Source of the DNA: Aphrocallistes beatrix
Lineage: Eukaryota > Porifera > Hexactinellida > Sceptrulophora > Aphrocallistidae
Direction: 5' to 3'
Assembly (NCBI GenBank): GCA_963281255.1
Contig: OY725493.1
Location: forward strand, 2,045,550 to 2,109,549
Length of the DNA stretch: 64,000 nucleotides
Position 1 is the first letter of the stretch; every line of letters begins with the position of its first letter. Positions 41,468-51,684 of this stretch are shown in pieces. The position numbers were made by a program, and so were the translations under genes. The notes under the pieces are model-generated. The model saw nothing but the letters and a program-made list of their open reading frames with translations, was not told the origin of the DNA and did no database searches.

Positions 41468-42589
41468 TTAGAATGAAGAGTTGGCCTGGTCGAATACTTT
41501 GATAGGAGGCAGCACTGTTTTAAACCGTTCCTTCGGAGCACATTCCATGTCATCATCACGGAAATGCTCCGTCCCGTACTTCACGCTTCCGTACTTTGAA
41601 CTAGAATGCAGCATGGGTACGTGTGCATGTCTGACAGTCTTGAATGGCAGAAAGGGCTCTGCAATAACTTGCTTCACCTCCTCTTTCAGTAGCATCGATT
41701 CTCTCGCCTTATCGACAGAATAGAAGTCTGTAGAAACGCGCAGAGTCGGCTTGAAAGGACGGCTTTTCAGCTTCTGAACTTGATCCAAGGACTTGAACGG
41801 ACCTTGCGGCTTCTTGCTCGCTGTGAGGGTAGTATGGAGTGGAGATGGATTGGTCGTCGCACTAGCTATGCTGATTTGCTCCGTGTATGTGTATGTTCTT
41901 GTCAACTGTGACTGATCCCTCGGTGAGTCCATGCAGGTGAAGGTGGGGGATTGGAACTCAGGAGACTGCTTGCGCAGAATGGCCGAGATGTCAGTGGATT
42001 TCAAATCTCGCATTATCCATTCAATTTCACGCATCTCCTTGCAATGTGACTGTTTATACACACCAGCTGATTGATGGGTACTGAGCATAAAGTGATTGCG
42101 GGTGGCCAGCATTACTCGTTCGTTTTTCTCTTTCTCTGCTTGCTTTTTCGCATCGTTCGCTAACACCATATCTTCAAACTCGTACAGACCTTCTAACATT
42201 TGCATGTTCGTCTCAACTACGCCTTCAAGGTAGCGCTTTCGTGCGTAGAAGTTATGCACGTACTTCCTCACGAAGTAGCCACGCCATGTCTTTTGTATTA
42301 GGGTTGCCATTGCATTGTACTGTGCCTCTCGCATCTGTTTTAACGTTGATGAGACCATTTCACGGAAAATGCCACATGCCACGTAACCTCGCCAATATTT
42401 CTGTATGACAGTGGCTGAATTGTTTAGATGATTCAAATAGGCGCGCAAACGAATGCCACGGAACCAAGCTTGTATTTTCACAGCTGATTCATATTCTAAT
42501 TTCAACAATTTAGCTGCACGTTCTCTTTCGTTGAATAAATCTCTCAAAAAATCCTGCTTACTATTCCAAAGGCTAAAGGCGTGAGTCAT
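41468..42589 (-). CDS. SPATA17: SPATA17, IQ-motif protein
   Basis: 373 residues, single exon (human 361). Three IQ calmodulin-binding motifs: AVKIQAWFRGIRLRAYL (36-52), ATVIQKYWRGYVACGIF (59-75) and ATLIQKTWRGYFVRKYV (95-111). A helical stretch (VVETNMQMLEGLYEFEDMVL) and the family blocks HFMLSTHQSAGVY, KKPQGPFKSLDQVQKLKSRP followed by FKPTLRV, HVPMLHSSSKYGSVKYGTEHF and FKTVLPPIKVF run to the end. The same order and spacing are found in vertebrate SPATA17, which is expressed in testis and associated with the sperm axoneme. Presence suggests a motile cilium or flagellum in the organism. Confidence 0.92.
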   Translation of the reverse strand: MTHAFSLWNSKQDFLRDLFNERERAAKLLKLEYESAVKIQAWFRGIRLRAYLNHLNNSATVIQKYWRGYVACGIFREMVSSTLKQMREAQYNAMATLIQKTWRGYFVRKYVHNFYARKRYLEGVVETNMQMLEGLYEFEDMVLANDAKKQAEKEKNERVMLATRNHFMLSTHQSAGVYKQSHCKEMREIEWIMRDLKSTDISAILRKQSPEFQSPTFTCMDSPRDQSQLTRTYTYTEQISIASATTNPSPLHTTLTASKKPQGPFKSLDQVQKLKSRPFKPTLRVSTDFYSVDKARESMLLKEEVKQVIAEPFLPFKTVRHAHVPMLHSSSKYGSVKYGTEHFRDDDMECAPKERFKTVLPPIKVFDQANSSF

Positions 42590-43723
42590 GGTATTCTGCT
42601 ATAAATAACAGCACATGTTAACCAAGTGATTATATATAATAGTTTAGTGATGAATACGGAATAATGGTTTCAGGAAAATAAACTGCTTTGACCTACTTTA
42701 ACATTATTCAAAAAATACCTCGACTTAATTCAAGTGTTGATTTCATTTCTTTATGCTCTAAACTATGTTTACTAACCAGTTACTGAAATGGACGGTTTCG
42801 TTAGTGTTTGTTTTGTCTTCGGTAGTTTCTGCAGGGACACAATGACTACCAGTATACGTGAAGTGTGAGATTGTACAAAAGTGCACTTTCCTATTATAGG
42901 AGTGATGCGGCCAGGACGCTGCATTAATTCGAATCAGTTCCATTAGGGTTGTCAAAATTTCGTCCAAAGGAAAATTTGCCAAAATCGGCGAGGAGGGGTT
43001 TCGTAGCATTTCAGTTGGCGGTGTTTTTACAAAAAGTGTTCCCCTTAAATATATTATGATTTGTCCTACTCTGTGTAGCCTGTAAAAATCTAGCACTTAT
43101 TTGCTTCACTGTTTAAATCACCAAAATTTCTAGAATCTAGTCATGGACCTTATTGAATATGAGTCGATCCTAACGTATCTTATATCAGCAGGATAGTAAG
43201 GGCCCACTAAAGATCAAAAGAGACATCTCTGCAGAAATGCTTCGAAAATAGCGCTATCGAAGGAAGATTAGTTAAGCGGAAATCAAAATTTGATTATCAT
43301 TAAAACGGCAGAGGTAGACCATACAAGCTCCCGCATGCAGCCCTACTTCAACCACGCTCCTGAGGCTAAGGAGGGAGTTGGAGAGGTGGGAGGTGTCAAA
43401 AAAGCGACAATCACACAACGCCATTGAGGAGAGATACGGGAAGCGGACGAAAAGGGACAGAAAAAGGAACAGAAAAGTTTTTAGGGGCGTAGATTCCGAA
43501 TATCGTTTTATCCAGACTACGATGAATATTTTGTTTGAATTTTCAACCCAGTGGTTAAGGAAAGCATTGATCATTCTACCAATCTTTTATTTAGGACGCG
43601 ATTTATAGAGAATCCAGAGTGTCAAAGAGAAATTTGGGACAACACATTTTCTGTTCGACGAGATTTCTAAATCTTTGTGGGTACTATTTTCAACCAAATA
43701 ATGTAATATAAAATAATAAATCG
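42590..43723. other. Intergenic region between TRDMT1 and SPATA17
   Basis: No convincing gene. A minus frame at 42758-43096 (112 codons) has no recognised domain. A plus-strand phrase at 43387-43440 (KKRQSHNAIEERYGKR) looks like the basic region of a bHLH factor of the SREBP type, but no helix-loop-helix follows; see findings. Confidence 0.35.
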
Positions 43724-45969
43724 TTAAACTTTCAAACTCGTCGATTCATGGATCAGTAGTTGACTCAACAAAGTCCCAATGACATAAACATTAACGCTAT
43801 TCCCAAGCAATCTGTATAGCTGTCTATCACTCAATTCTGGAGGAAGTTTCAATTCGCTTGGGAAACACATTATATTCGCCACCTCTCTTGGCGTAAAGAA
43901 CCGCAGTTCTAATGGAATCAGATGGGATTCCGGTTTTTCAGTTGCTTGATCCAAATCTTTAAAGTATTTATCGTATGCAATCGTGGTTGCAGCCTTAGAT
44001 TCTGGTCCGCTTTGTAGTACGGACCCGGTCCCTTGCAGGTAATGCCCATACGCTCTGGTGAAGCAGCAGCAAGAGCGAGAGTCCGGATAGACGATGTCGA
44101 GGATCTTCCCGTATTTCTGTAGTGTGCGTGAACTAAGCAAATAGTTGAGCTTGAGAGGTTGAGACAGCGGAGTGAGAAATCTGTCGAGAGTTAGACAGGC
44201 TGCTAGTGGCAAAGATACTGAAGCATTGGATTCTCCAGGCTTGTCCTAGTAAAATAAAGAAGCCAATAATTTCAAATGATATATTTCTCAGTTAAGGAAC
44301 AAACAAATACTAAAGATACTACAATTCTCAAATGTGAAGTTACAACGTCGAACATTGGGAAGATTAGCTCCTATTTTTTTGAAATGTCTTTTTACAAGAT
44401 TTAAGAAATACTATATTACTTGTCGGGGACATGTAACGTGCAACGACGAGAAATGATGCATAGATTGGAGGTGTTACATAGAGCAACTACACAATCGTTT
44501 TTGTTAGAGTAAGTCATATGACGAAACTTGATCGTATTATCCATCACTCAAGCTCAGACTTGATTGACACATGACAGTCACGCAGAGGACTGGGTATAGT
44601 TTCAAACAGCTGATTCCATATACGTATTGATTCAGAATTCCACAGCAACATAGAAGTAATTACAATATTATATATTATTGTGGGTTGGCAATTAGAAAAC
44701 CAAAAATAAATCTTAAATTTCCATAGCCTTTTTTGTAGTTTACTTGTTGCAAATTTTAGAAACTTACAGTAGATGTGCAGGTTGTGGGTAATTCAGTTAT
44801 TTTTGAGTTCATTCTTAATTCACAGCCCCCAACAGTTGCAGGAGTGTCGGAGAGAAATAGAGAAATATTAATTTTGTCTCTCGTCTCAGGAATAGGCCAG
44901 TCGGTGGAGATTTCGCTGCTCTCAAAAGAAAAGCTGAGAGGCTTCAATTTGGCTAACAGGTAGTATCTGAGTCTGGAGTTAGGAACGCCGAAATGAACAG
45001 GAGAGAGCAGCATTTCTCTGAATGAGTATCCAGTTTCTAGCAGAACCTTAACCAGCTCGTGACGAGCTTCTGAACACTCGAATCCTTGCACATTCTCGAG
45101 TAGGATGTAGCGGGGGAGTGAGGAGAGTTGTGAGTGCAGCTCTCTGAAGATTAATTTTTTGAGTAAGATTACTTCATGCCATTAGAATACAAGTATATGC
45201 AGACATGACACAAAGTTTAAATATATTATTAGTTCTGGACAGTCAAATCATAATATATTGCTTAGTTTTGGTGCTATGGCCAGCTATCAAGTTAATTTCA
45301 GATTTTGAATATCTCCTGACAAATCTAAGAAATAAGTTAATGGAAAACAAGGGATTATCTAGGAGCGCGAGATGCTCCTTTAGGCGTATGATTTTAAGCA
45401 TCAAAGTGTTTAGAAGCGTGAAAATCCAGAATAAGACCCAATTTACCCTATATTATAATGTCATTTATCGATTTAGGCGTACGAAAATTTAGGGGTTTGA
45501 GATTATGAGCGTATCTCTAGATGGCTGTATAATACCCAGATGGTTAAGCAGATACCATTTCTATTTAGTACATTTGTGGATTTATTATAACGAAATAGAA
45601 TTACTATTTTGACAATTAATCTTCGCACCTGATGAGTTTGAGAATGTGCATAAAGGCGGACGCTCTTTCATCTTTGAGATCTAACTTCTTCCCCTGCCTC
45701 GTGAAGGGCTGGCAGGGAGGAGACATCAACCAGAGATGTGCACCCACCTCTCTGAGGAAGTCGCTAGTCAGTCCGAGGATGTTGGACTGTATAAGACGAG
45801 TGCCAGGGAAGTTGTAGGAGTACAAGAGGTTAGCTGAGGGGTTGATATCAATAGCAGTGACCGCACAAATTTGAACTCCAGCTTGCTTGAGAGCCCAGTG
45901 CATCCCTCCCACCCCACTGAATAGCTCCAGCGCCCGCAGGGACTGCTTGCTCTCCAGACAGCTAGCCAT
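43724..45969 (-). CDS. TRDMT1: TRDMT1 (DNMT2), tRNA-Asp cytosine-38 methyltransferase (three exons)
   Basis: Exons 45969-45629, 45143-44768 and 44245-43724 join in phase (AG|A and phase 0) with GT-AG borders, giving 412 residues (human 391). Motif I ALELFSGVGGMHWALKQAG binds SAM; motif IV SPPCQPFTRQGKK carries the catalytic Cys; motif VI is ILLENVQGFE; then SPVHFGVPNSRLRYYLLAK (VIII). The TRD includes CCCFTRAYGHYLQGTGSVLQ, matching the Dnmt2-specific CFT motif, and the C-terminus has RFFTPREVANIMCFP and RLLGNSVNV (motifs IX-X). The CFT motif and the compact size without regulatory domains separate it from DNMT1/3. It methylates C38 of a few tRNAs. Introns of 485 and 522 nt are the longest in this window. 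Confidence 0.95.
44457..44690. repeat. Dispersed repeat copy A (TRDMT1 intron 2)
   Basis: About 234 bp sharing its left end (CATAGATTGG[A/C]GGTGTTA), several interior phrases (AGCTCAGACTT, CAGCTGATTC) and its right end (TATTGTGGGTTG) with 47692-47952. The family is not identified and no inverted termini are evident. Confidence 0.5.
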
Positions 45970-46535
45970 CTAACGAGTTGCCCAAATAGTTAGAAAGCTC
46001 AGGAACGTGGGCTGTGTAGCCATGGCCTTGTGCTGTGTACCTTCACTCTATCCCCGACCTCCTACAGGCCTCACTGGATCATTATACGATATGCACTCAA
46101 TTGAAAAATCTAATTAAATCTCGGTGATGCTAAATACAATGGAGAATGACTACCACTGCGACAGTTGAGTTCACCTAACAGGCCTGGCGGAAGCGGTACA
46201 GCAGGTACTTTTTCGCAGAATTTGTATAGCAGGTATGGCAAAACCACAATTTTGCCGTATTCCTTTTGCCTAGGAGAGGTGATGGGCCCAGTAGTCTCAT
46301 TATTCGGTTAATAAATTTCTGGAAACATCCAAGATGTGAAGCTATGTTTGATTTCCTAATTACAATATAATCTTCAATTTTAAAGTGGCAGATTTATATT
46401 ACGAAAAGCACCTGCATTTGAAAAGAGAATATTAAGTTTCCAATGGGAACTCATGAAGTTTTCCGTACAAAACTTCATACGTAAGCAGATCATGTCATAC
46501 GTAAGCAGATCATGAGTGACACAGGCTAGTCTCAG
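45970..46535. other. Spacer between NUBP1 and TRDMT1
   Basis: No gene seen. A direct duplication of TCATACGTAAGCAGATCATG lies at 46475-46512, just after the NUBP1 stop. Confidence 0.4.
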
Positions 46536-47528
46536 TTACTTGGTGGTAGATTTGTCACTGGCTACAGTTTCCTGTTCCGACTTAACCTGAGCATCACATC
46601 TGCTTTTCACTTGCTGAACAATATCCAAGAAGCTTTTAGAGGCCGGTGCGTCTGGAAAGCGAGAGAAGATGAACTCTCCCGAATCAGAGACCTGCCCCAT
46701 CCTGGGGTCGAGAGGGATGGACCCGAGAAGAGACACTCCCATGTTCTCACACATCGCAGGAGCACCTCCAGTGGTCGGCGGGAAGACCTTAGACTCTCCA
46801 GAGCAGTGTGGACACACGAACCGACTCATATTCTCGACCACGCCCAAAATCGGTAGTTTCACCTTCCTGCAGAAGTTGATCTGCTTCCTGACATCTTGAA
46901 GCGACACTTCTTGTGGTGTCGTGACCAGCACCGCGCCTCTAACTCCACACCTCTCCAGGTACTGGACACAACTCAGATGTTCGTCAGAGGTGCCAGGGGG
47001 TGTATCCACCACCAACCACTCCAGCTCCCCCCAGTCCACATCTCTCAGGAACTGCTTGATGAGTCCGTTCTTCTTAGGCCCGCGCCAAATGACGGCGTCC
47101 CTCGGGCTGGAGAGGAGGAACCCGACAGACATGACGGCTAGGTTCTCACGCACGTAGACGGGAGACCATCCGCTCCCACTCTGGTACACCTGCTGTCCCG
47201 AGCAGCCCATTATCTGGGGGATGCTGGGTCCGCAGATGTCAATGTCCAGTAGTCCCACTTGGCAACTCTCGTCGCGAGCAAGAGCAGCGGCGAGATGTGC
47301 AGACACGGTACTCTTTCCCACCCCTCCCTTCCCAGAGAGGACGAGCAGAATGTTGCGGACAGATGAGAGCTTCTTCTCTATCTCAAACACTGCGGGATCA
47401 GGCGCCTTGGCCTCTCCTGAGGAGCAGGCAGACTGGTTCGGACATCCTTGGCAAGGCCCTGCCTTACCTGCGTCCGAGTCCTCAGTACCGGGACAAGTCG
47501 CAGGAGCATTTGAAGGGACATCTGACAT
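46536..47528 (-). CDS. NUBP1: NUBP1, cytosolic Fe-S cluster scaffold P-loop ATPase
   Basis: 330 residues, one exon. The N-terminal cluster-binding motif C12-x13-C26-x2-C29-x5-C35 is exactly that of Nbp35/NUBP1 and is absent from NUBP2, which fixes the paralogue. Deviant Walker [10 protein letters not shown] begins near residue 65, followed by [41 protein letters not shown] and the C-terminal CPHC bridging-cluster motif ([15 protein letters not shown]). With NUBP2 it builds 4Fe-4S clusters for cytosolic and nuclear enzymes, several of which act in DNA and tRNA metabolism. Start at 47528 is supported by the Cys motif spacing. Confidence 0.96.
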   Translation of the reverse strand: MSDVPSNAPATCPGTEDSDAGKAGPCQGCPNQSACSSGEAKAPDPAVFEIEKKLSSVRNILLVLSGKGGVGKSTVSAHLAAALARDESCQVGLLDIDICGPSIPQIMGCSGQQVYQSGSGWSPVYVRENLAVMSVGFLLSSPRDAVIWRGPKKNGLIKQFLRDVDWGELEWLVVDTPPGTSDEHLSCVQYLERCGVRGAVLVTTPQEVSLQDVRKQINFCRKVKLPILGVVENMSRFVCPHCSGESKVFPPTTGGAPAMCENMGVSLLGSIPLDPRMGQVSDSGEFIFSRFPDAPASKSFLDIVQQVKSRCDAQVKSEQETVASDKSTTK

Positions 47529-48203
47529 TGTTCGTTGTTTGTTTGGCTATTTGGTTATTTATTAAAGGATAGACACAGAGTGTTGATTCATTTCTCCTTC
47601 CTCCAAGTCTAATTGGAGTAAGTGGAGTTCTTATGGATAAAATAACGAATATCACAAAAATGCAAATCAACGCAGAATGATGAAAATTGATTCATAGATT
47701 GGCGGTGTTAATATAATGCAAATGGTTGATTGTTTTGTAAGCGCCCACACTGTCACAAAAAGTGATTGTAGCCGAAATATAATTGTCGCACTCGTACTGC
47801 TTTATCAGCTCAGACTTTGGTTAATTAATGGCTTCAGATTACACAACGAGTGTATTTCAGAGTCAGAGGTTAGGAGTCATCATAGCTGATTCATCATCCA
47901 GTTGCAGGATTCCAGAACAAGGATTACGATGCATTTTTATTGTGGGTTGATAAGTATGTGCTGTAATACATTCGAATGAAAATCTTTCAGATTATTAATC
48001 ATACTCACTCCTAAACCTCTGATTCAATGATAAAATCATCTATGAATTTTTACTTGGGTCACATGTATAGTATAAAGTTACGTAAATCACATTAAATAAC
48101 TTGACAGAATACAACTCATAAGAAAAAGATCCGAATCCGAGTGTCGTATGTTTTTACGCGAACTAAAAGTAGCAAATAAAGTAATTATTCTTCCAGAAAG
48201 ACC
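47529..48203. other. Spacer between the acid phosphatase and NUBP1 genes
   Basis: Contains dispersed repeat copy B at 47692-47952, related to the repeat in TRDMT1 intron 2. The rest is AT-rich and holds no gene. Confidence 0.45.
47692..47952. repeat. Dispersed repeat copy B
   Basis: About 261 bp, related to 44457-44690 by shared left and right ends and interior phrases, with heavy divergence between them. It lies upstream of NUBP1. Confidence 0.5.
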
Positions 48204-49442
48204 CTAGTCCTTGGATGGAAGTAGACCGTACGCAGGCTTAGCGTTCCTCCTGCACTTCCACGGAATGGTGAGCATCCATACAAAGCACAGGAATACAATC
48301 ACGAAACCGAGAATACCGATGGATATTATGTAGGGTAAAACGTTCAAGTCGGCGGAACTCGAAGGAGCTGAAATGCCACAGGTGTTCTCCCATTCGTCTT
48401 GTGACAGTGTCAGGTTTTTGGTTAGTTTTTTAAGAACATCTAAAGAACAATTAGTACTCCCACAACCAGGAACAGAGAGCGGAATAGGGGCACCACTCGA
48501 ATTCTTGAAGTAAAAGTTAAAGTACCATCTGTCTCCATCTCGCATCAGCTCCGAGATCACCATTGACGCGTATGGCGGTTGCAGTCCATTCCAGACTTTG
48601 AGGGAAGCTAGGAAAGTTGCTAAAGTGACGTCATGCGATGATAACCAGAATACCTTGGTCCCCTCGTTCTTGTCCACTTTACCACTTACTAAGTGCCAGA
48701 ACAACCACCAGAGTCTCCCTCCCATATACGGTAGGATGCCTTCGCGAGCGTATCTAATCTTCATATCGTAATTATTGAGCTGAGCAAGAAGTGTGGAATA
48801 TTTCTTCGCCCATTCAGGAAGGGTAATGTTGTGGATTCTATCGCAGTTTTGTGCATCGAAATACATCCAAATATTGCTTAGGTTCACTTCACTCTTAGTG
48901 GCTTGAGAAATTTCATCAAACACATCACGATACGTACGACTCATATTTACGAAGTCATCGCTCTTCCTAAACTTAACAACTGACTTATCGTAGGCTGGAC
49001 ACTTGATCCCGTAACTTCGGAGGATATTGTCATACTCGGTAGGCCACGTGTGCACGGGAATAGGCTGCCAAGGAATTGATGAGTTCCAAACCTGGTCTCC
49101 TGATGGGGGGAAGATAGCGGAGAGTTGTGCTAATGCGGACATGATAGTGCGATCTATGTCAGTGCTGCGAATATACGTCTCGTTGCGTCTGTAGGCGGCG
49201 CTCAGGTAACCAGGGATGTACCTCTGTTTGACGAAGGTTCCCAGCTCATATTGCTCCTGCATGCCAAGTGTGGTTAGCTGTCCCAATCCTTGAGGCCAAG
49301 CGGATACGTAGGGATAAGTAGGATAGACGTTGGCGGGACTTCTGTCTCCATGTCTGAAGAGGAGGATGACCAGTTGCCGAGTTGGTGCGGCAGTTGAAAA
49401 TGCAAATATGTTTGTTAGAAGTAGAACCAAGACTAACTTCAT
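48204..49442 (-). CDS. Histidine acid phosphatase, membrane-anchored (ACP2/ACP3-like)
   Basis: 412 residues from the ATG at 49442. A further in-frame ATG at 49502 would add 20 residues before the signal peptide, so the downstream start (MKLVLVLLLTNIFAFSTAAP) is preferred. The catalytic RHGDRSP motif follows at residues 30-36 and the general-acid HD pair lies in FWLSSHDVTLATF. Cysteines in the C-terminal half and many N-glycosylation sites fit a lysosomal/secretory enzyme. A transmembrane helix (ISIGILGFVIVFLCFVWML) precedes a short tail ending YGLLPSKD, where YGLL is a Yxx-phi sorting signal, as in lysosomal acid phosphatase. It hydrolyses phosphomonoesters at acid pH. Confidence 0.9.
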   Translation of the reverse strand: MKLVLVLLLTNIFAFSTAAPTRQLVILLFRHGDRSPANVYPTYPYVSAWPQGLGQLTTLGMQEQYELGTFVKQRYIPGYLSAAYRRNETYIRSTDIDRTIMSALAQLSAIFPPSGDQVWNSSIPWQPIPVHTWPTEYDNILRSYGIKCPAYDKSVVKFRKSDDFVNMSRTYRDVFDEISQATKSEVNLSNIWMYFDAQNCDRIHNITLPEWAKKYSTLLAQLNNYDMKIRYAREGILPYMGGRLWWLFWHLVSGKVDKNEGTKVFWLSSHDVTLATFLASLKVWNGLQPPYASMVISELMRDGDRWYFNFYFKNSSGAPIPLSVPGCGSTNCSLDVLKKLTKNLTLSQDEWENTCGISAPSSSADLNVLPYIISIGILGFVIVFLCFVWMLTIPWKCRRNAKPAYGLLPSKD

Positions 49443-49878
49443 TTCAACTAGTTGAAAACTAAATTTTAAGGTACTGCTGCTTACAAAAATAGTGTTATCC
49501 ATATAATTGTAAAGGAGAATTAAATGGCTATTCTAGTACAAGCTCTCGGATACTCCAAAAGACACTCATACATGATTTTAATAACTATAAATACAACTTC
49601 ATGATGAAGGCAATCATGGTAAACAGCGATTATTCTAGACTTTGATGTATATTATACAATATTTAAGATTTATCAGATACCTAGTACAGTACTCATATAA
49701 TTTGGGCATTGTTACCTACTGGAGAGACATACATGGAGCAGTTTGGCACTGACATATATATATATAGTGGCATAGTATCCTACTACGTACAAGTCTCTCA
49801 TATAATTTAAAAAGGTTCCTATTCAGGATTTCCATTAAAAAGTGAACGATCACTTTCACATGCGTGAATCTCAATTTA
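49443..49878. other. Upstream region of the acid phosphatase gene
   Basis: Non-coding, AT-rich, with a short TA run near 49756-49766. No gene or clear promoter motif. Confidence 0.4.
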
Positions 49879-50225
49879 CAAGGTGTCCAATAATTGTTGG
49901 CCTATTGTATTAATATAGATTATATCATAGCATTCTATATACTAAGGCAATGGCACTCACCAAAAAATTAGTACCATGGATTGGTTAAATACTTCAAAAC
50001 CAATAATTTTGATATTGTAGATACGTATTTCAATTTTCCATCAATTTAGGCATTCACCCCCCTGACAAACTAACTATTATTTCAGAACAATTGAAATGAG
50101 ATATATTATTTGGTTTTTAATGCACATAGTCGAATTATTTAATACTTAATACATACAAAATATCAAAAGAATAGTTAATCACAATATTGAGACTTGAGGG
50201 ACAGACTTGACTTAGCTTGAGGGAC

Positions 50226-50443
50226 AGACTTGACTTGACTTGACATGACTTGACTTGACATGACTTGACATGACTTGACTTGACTTGACATGACTTGACA
50301 TGACTTGACTTGACTTGACTTGACTTGACTTGACTTGACTTGACTTGACTTGACTTGACTTGACTTGACTTGACTTGACTTGACTTGACTTGACTTGACT
50401 TGACTTGACTTGACTTGACTTGACTTGACTTGACTTGACTTGA
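50226..50443. repeat. TGACT pentanucleotide minisatellite
   Basis: About 218 bp of TTGAC/TTGACA pentamers. The left part mixes in TGACA units; the right 150 bp is a perfect TGACT run. The minus-strand frames reading repeated S-S-Q-V-K are repeat translations, not proteins. Confidence 0.95.
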
Positions 50444-50790
50444 GGTGCAGATACATCGTCGTCATAGGTGTCACTCCAGGGGTGGCAGGGGTAGCGTGCC
50501 ACCACAGACCTAAATGTTATGTTGACTTGGGGTGACATGCCACATTAGTTTGATATATGTTTACAAATCTCGCCACCCCAGCTAACCATGAAAAAATCAA
50601 AATAGTTACGCCTATGATCGTCGTTAAACGACTATTCTTCCCTACCCAATTCACATTGAACATTTCCTAAACATCATTAACGAATTTCAAGAACTCAACA
50701 GTTTAGTTCTGGTCTACACTGTTCTTATCCATCATATAAGCTAACAGTCCGGCTGAAGTTGACTAATAGAAAATCTTAAGGGCCAAAATT

Positions 50791-50849
50791 ACATTTCGCC
50801 TTTCCAACCTGACAACCAGCAGGCTTGTTAGGTTGGAAAGGCGAAATGT
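50791..50849. other. 59-nt long-stem hairpin
   Basis: ACATTTCGCCTTTCCAACCT at 50791 is exactly repeated in inverted form at the right (AGGTTGGAAAGGCGAAATGT, ending 50849). The stem is about 25 bp including the next few bases, with a loop under 10 nt. It lies inside the mariner-like element. It could be a foldback core or an RNA hairpin; nothing shows that it is expressed. Confidence 0.8.
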
Positions 50850-51030
50850 CCCGATGTTAATTTGGAGCACGTTTAGTTAAATTGCACTTGTCCGAATTTA
50901 AATTTTTGTAGTAACGAGGATTGCATTTAAATATTCTACACCACACTACATTACTAGACTGGATCGATTAGTATTATTATGAATGAATTGATTGTATATG
51001 ATAAGAGGCCAATAATTATTGGACACCCTG

Positions 51031-51684
51031 TACAGTTTGGGATTTTATTACAATAGGTCTGAAACAGGTGCCCTTGAAACAGTTAACATCATTTTAACAT
51101 TGTTGTCATTATACACACTGCCCCCACCCCCTGATATTGTGGCTGTACACGTGACGTCATAGATAACTACGTACTGATATTTTCTATCCCAGGTTGTTGA
51201 TTAATTAGCTCATTATTACACTGCACTATTCTACAAAATGCAGTATGATTCAATAATTTTATACAAGTTTTATAATTGATTTTGAATTAAAATATTTAAA
51301 GATGTTGCTTTTTAACCGAGTCTCTAAAATATATCTTAACATCTACTGTGTAAAGATTTACAGGTTTTAAATTTGATTAATTTTGCTTCTACATTAGCTA
51401 CAAGTAGTTATTGGACGGACTTTCGTACATCGCAGGTCCTTCAAGATCTCTCTCCTCAGAAATGCTACGTATACGTAGATTCAGAAATTCGAACAATTCT
51501 ATGCTCGCTAAGGTTAGCTATGACGGTCAAGTAAGCTGTTTTATTACAACAAGACATGCCACGCACGCCCGTCCCGCGTGCAATTCTGCCGTCCAGACAT
51601 TTTGGAAACTTGTTGGGAGCTAAGAGTATATTCGTATCGTTAATGAATTCCAGTTACTTTGTACACACTTCTAATTTTCAGATA
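51031..51684. other. 3' flank of WDR27
   Basis: AT-rich spacer. A 70-codon plus frame at 51411-51623 has no domain. Nothing else seen. Confidence 0.35.

Larger units (their letters stand above)
49879..51030. mobile_element. 1.15-kb non-autonomous mariner-like element
   Basis: The ends are 24-bp inverted repeats with two mismatches (CAAGGTGTCCAATAATTG then TTGGCC, and the complement ending TTGGACACCCTG). TA flanks both sides (49877-49878 and 51031-51032). No transposase frame exists inside; instead the element carries the TGACT minisatellite and a 59-nt perfect-looking hairpin. Confidence 0.8.

Noticed and set aside
50175-50538. Two minus-strand frames encoding S-S-Q-V-K repeats
   Set aside because: They are translations of the TGACT pentamer array in a mariner-like element; no start context or non-repeat domain.
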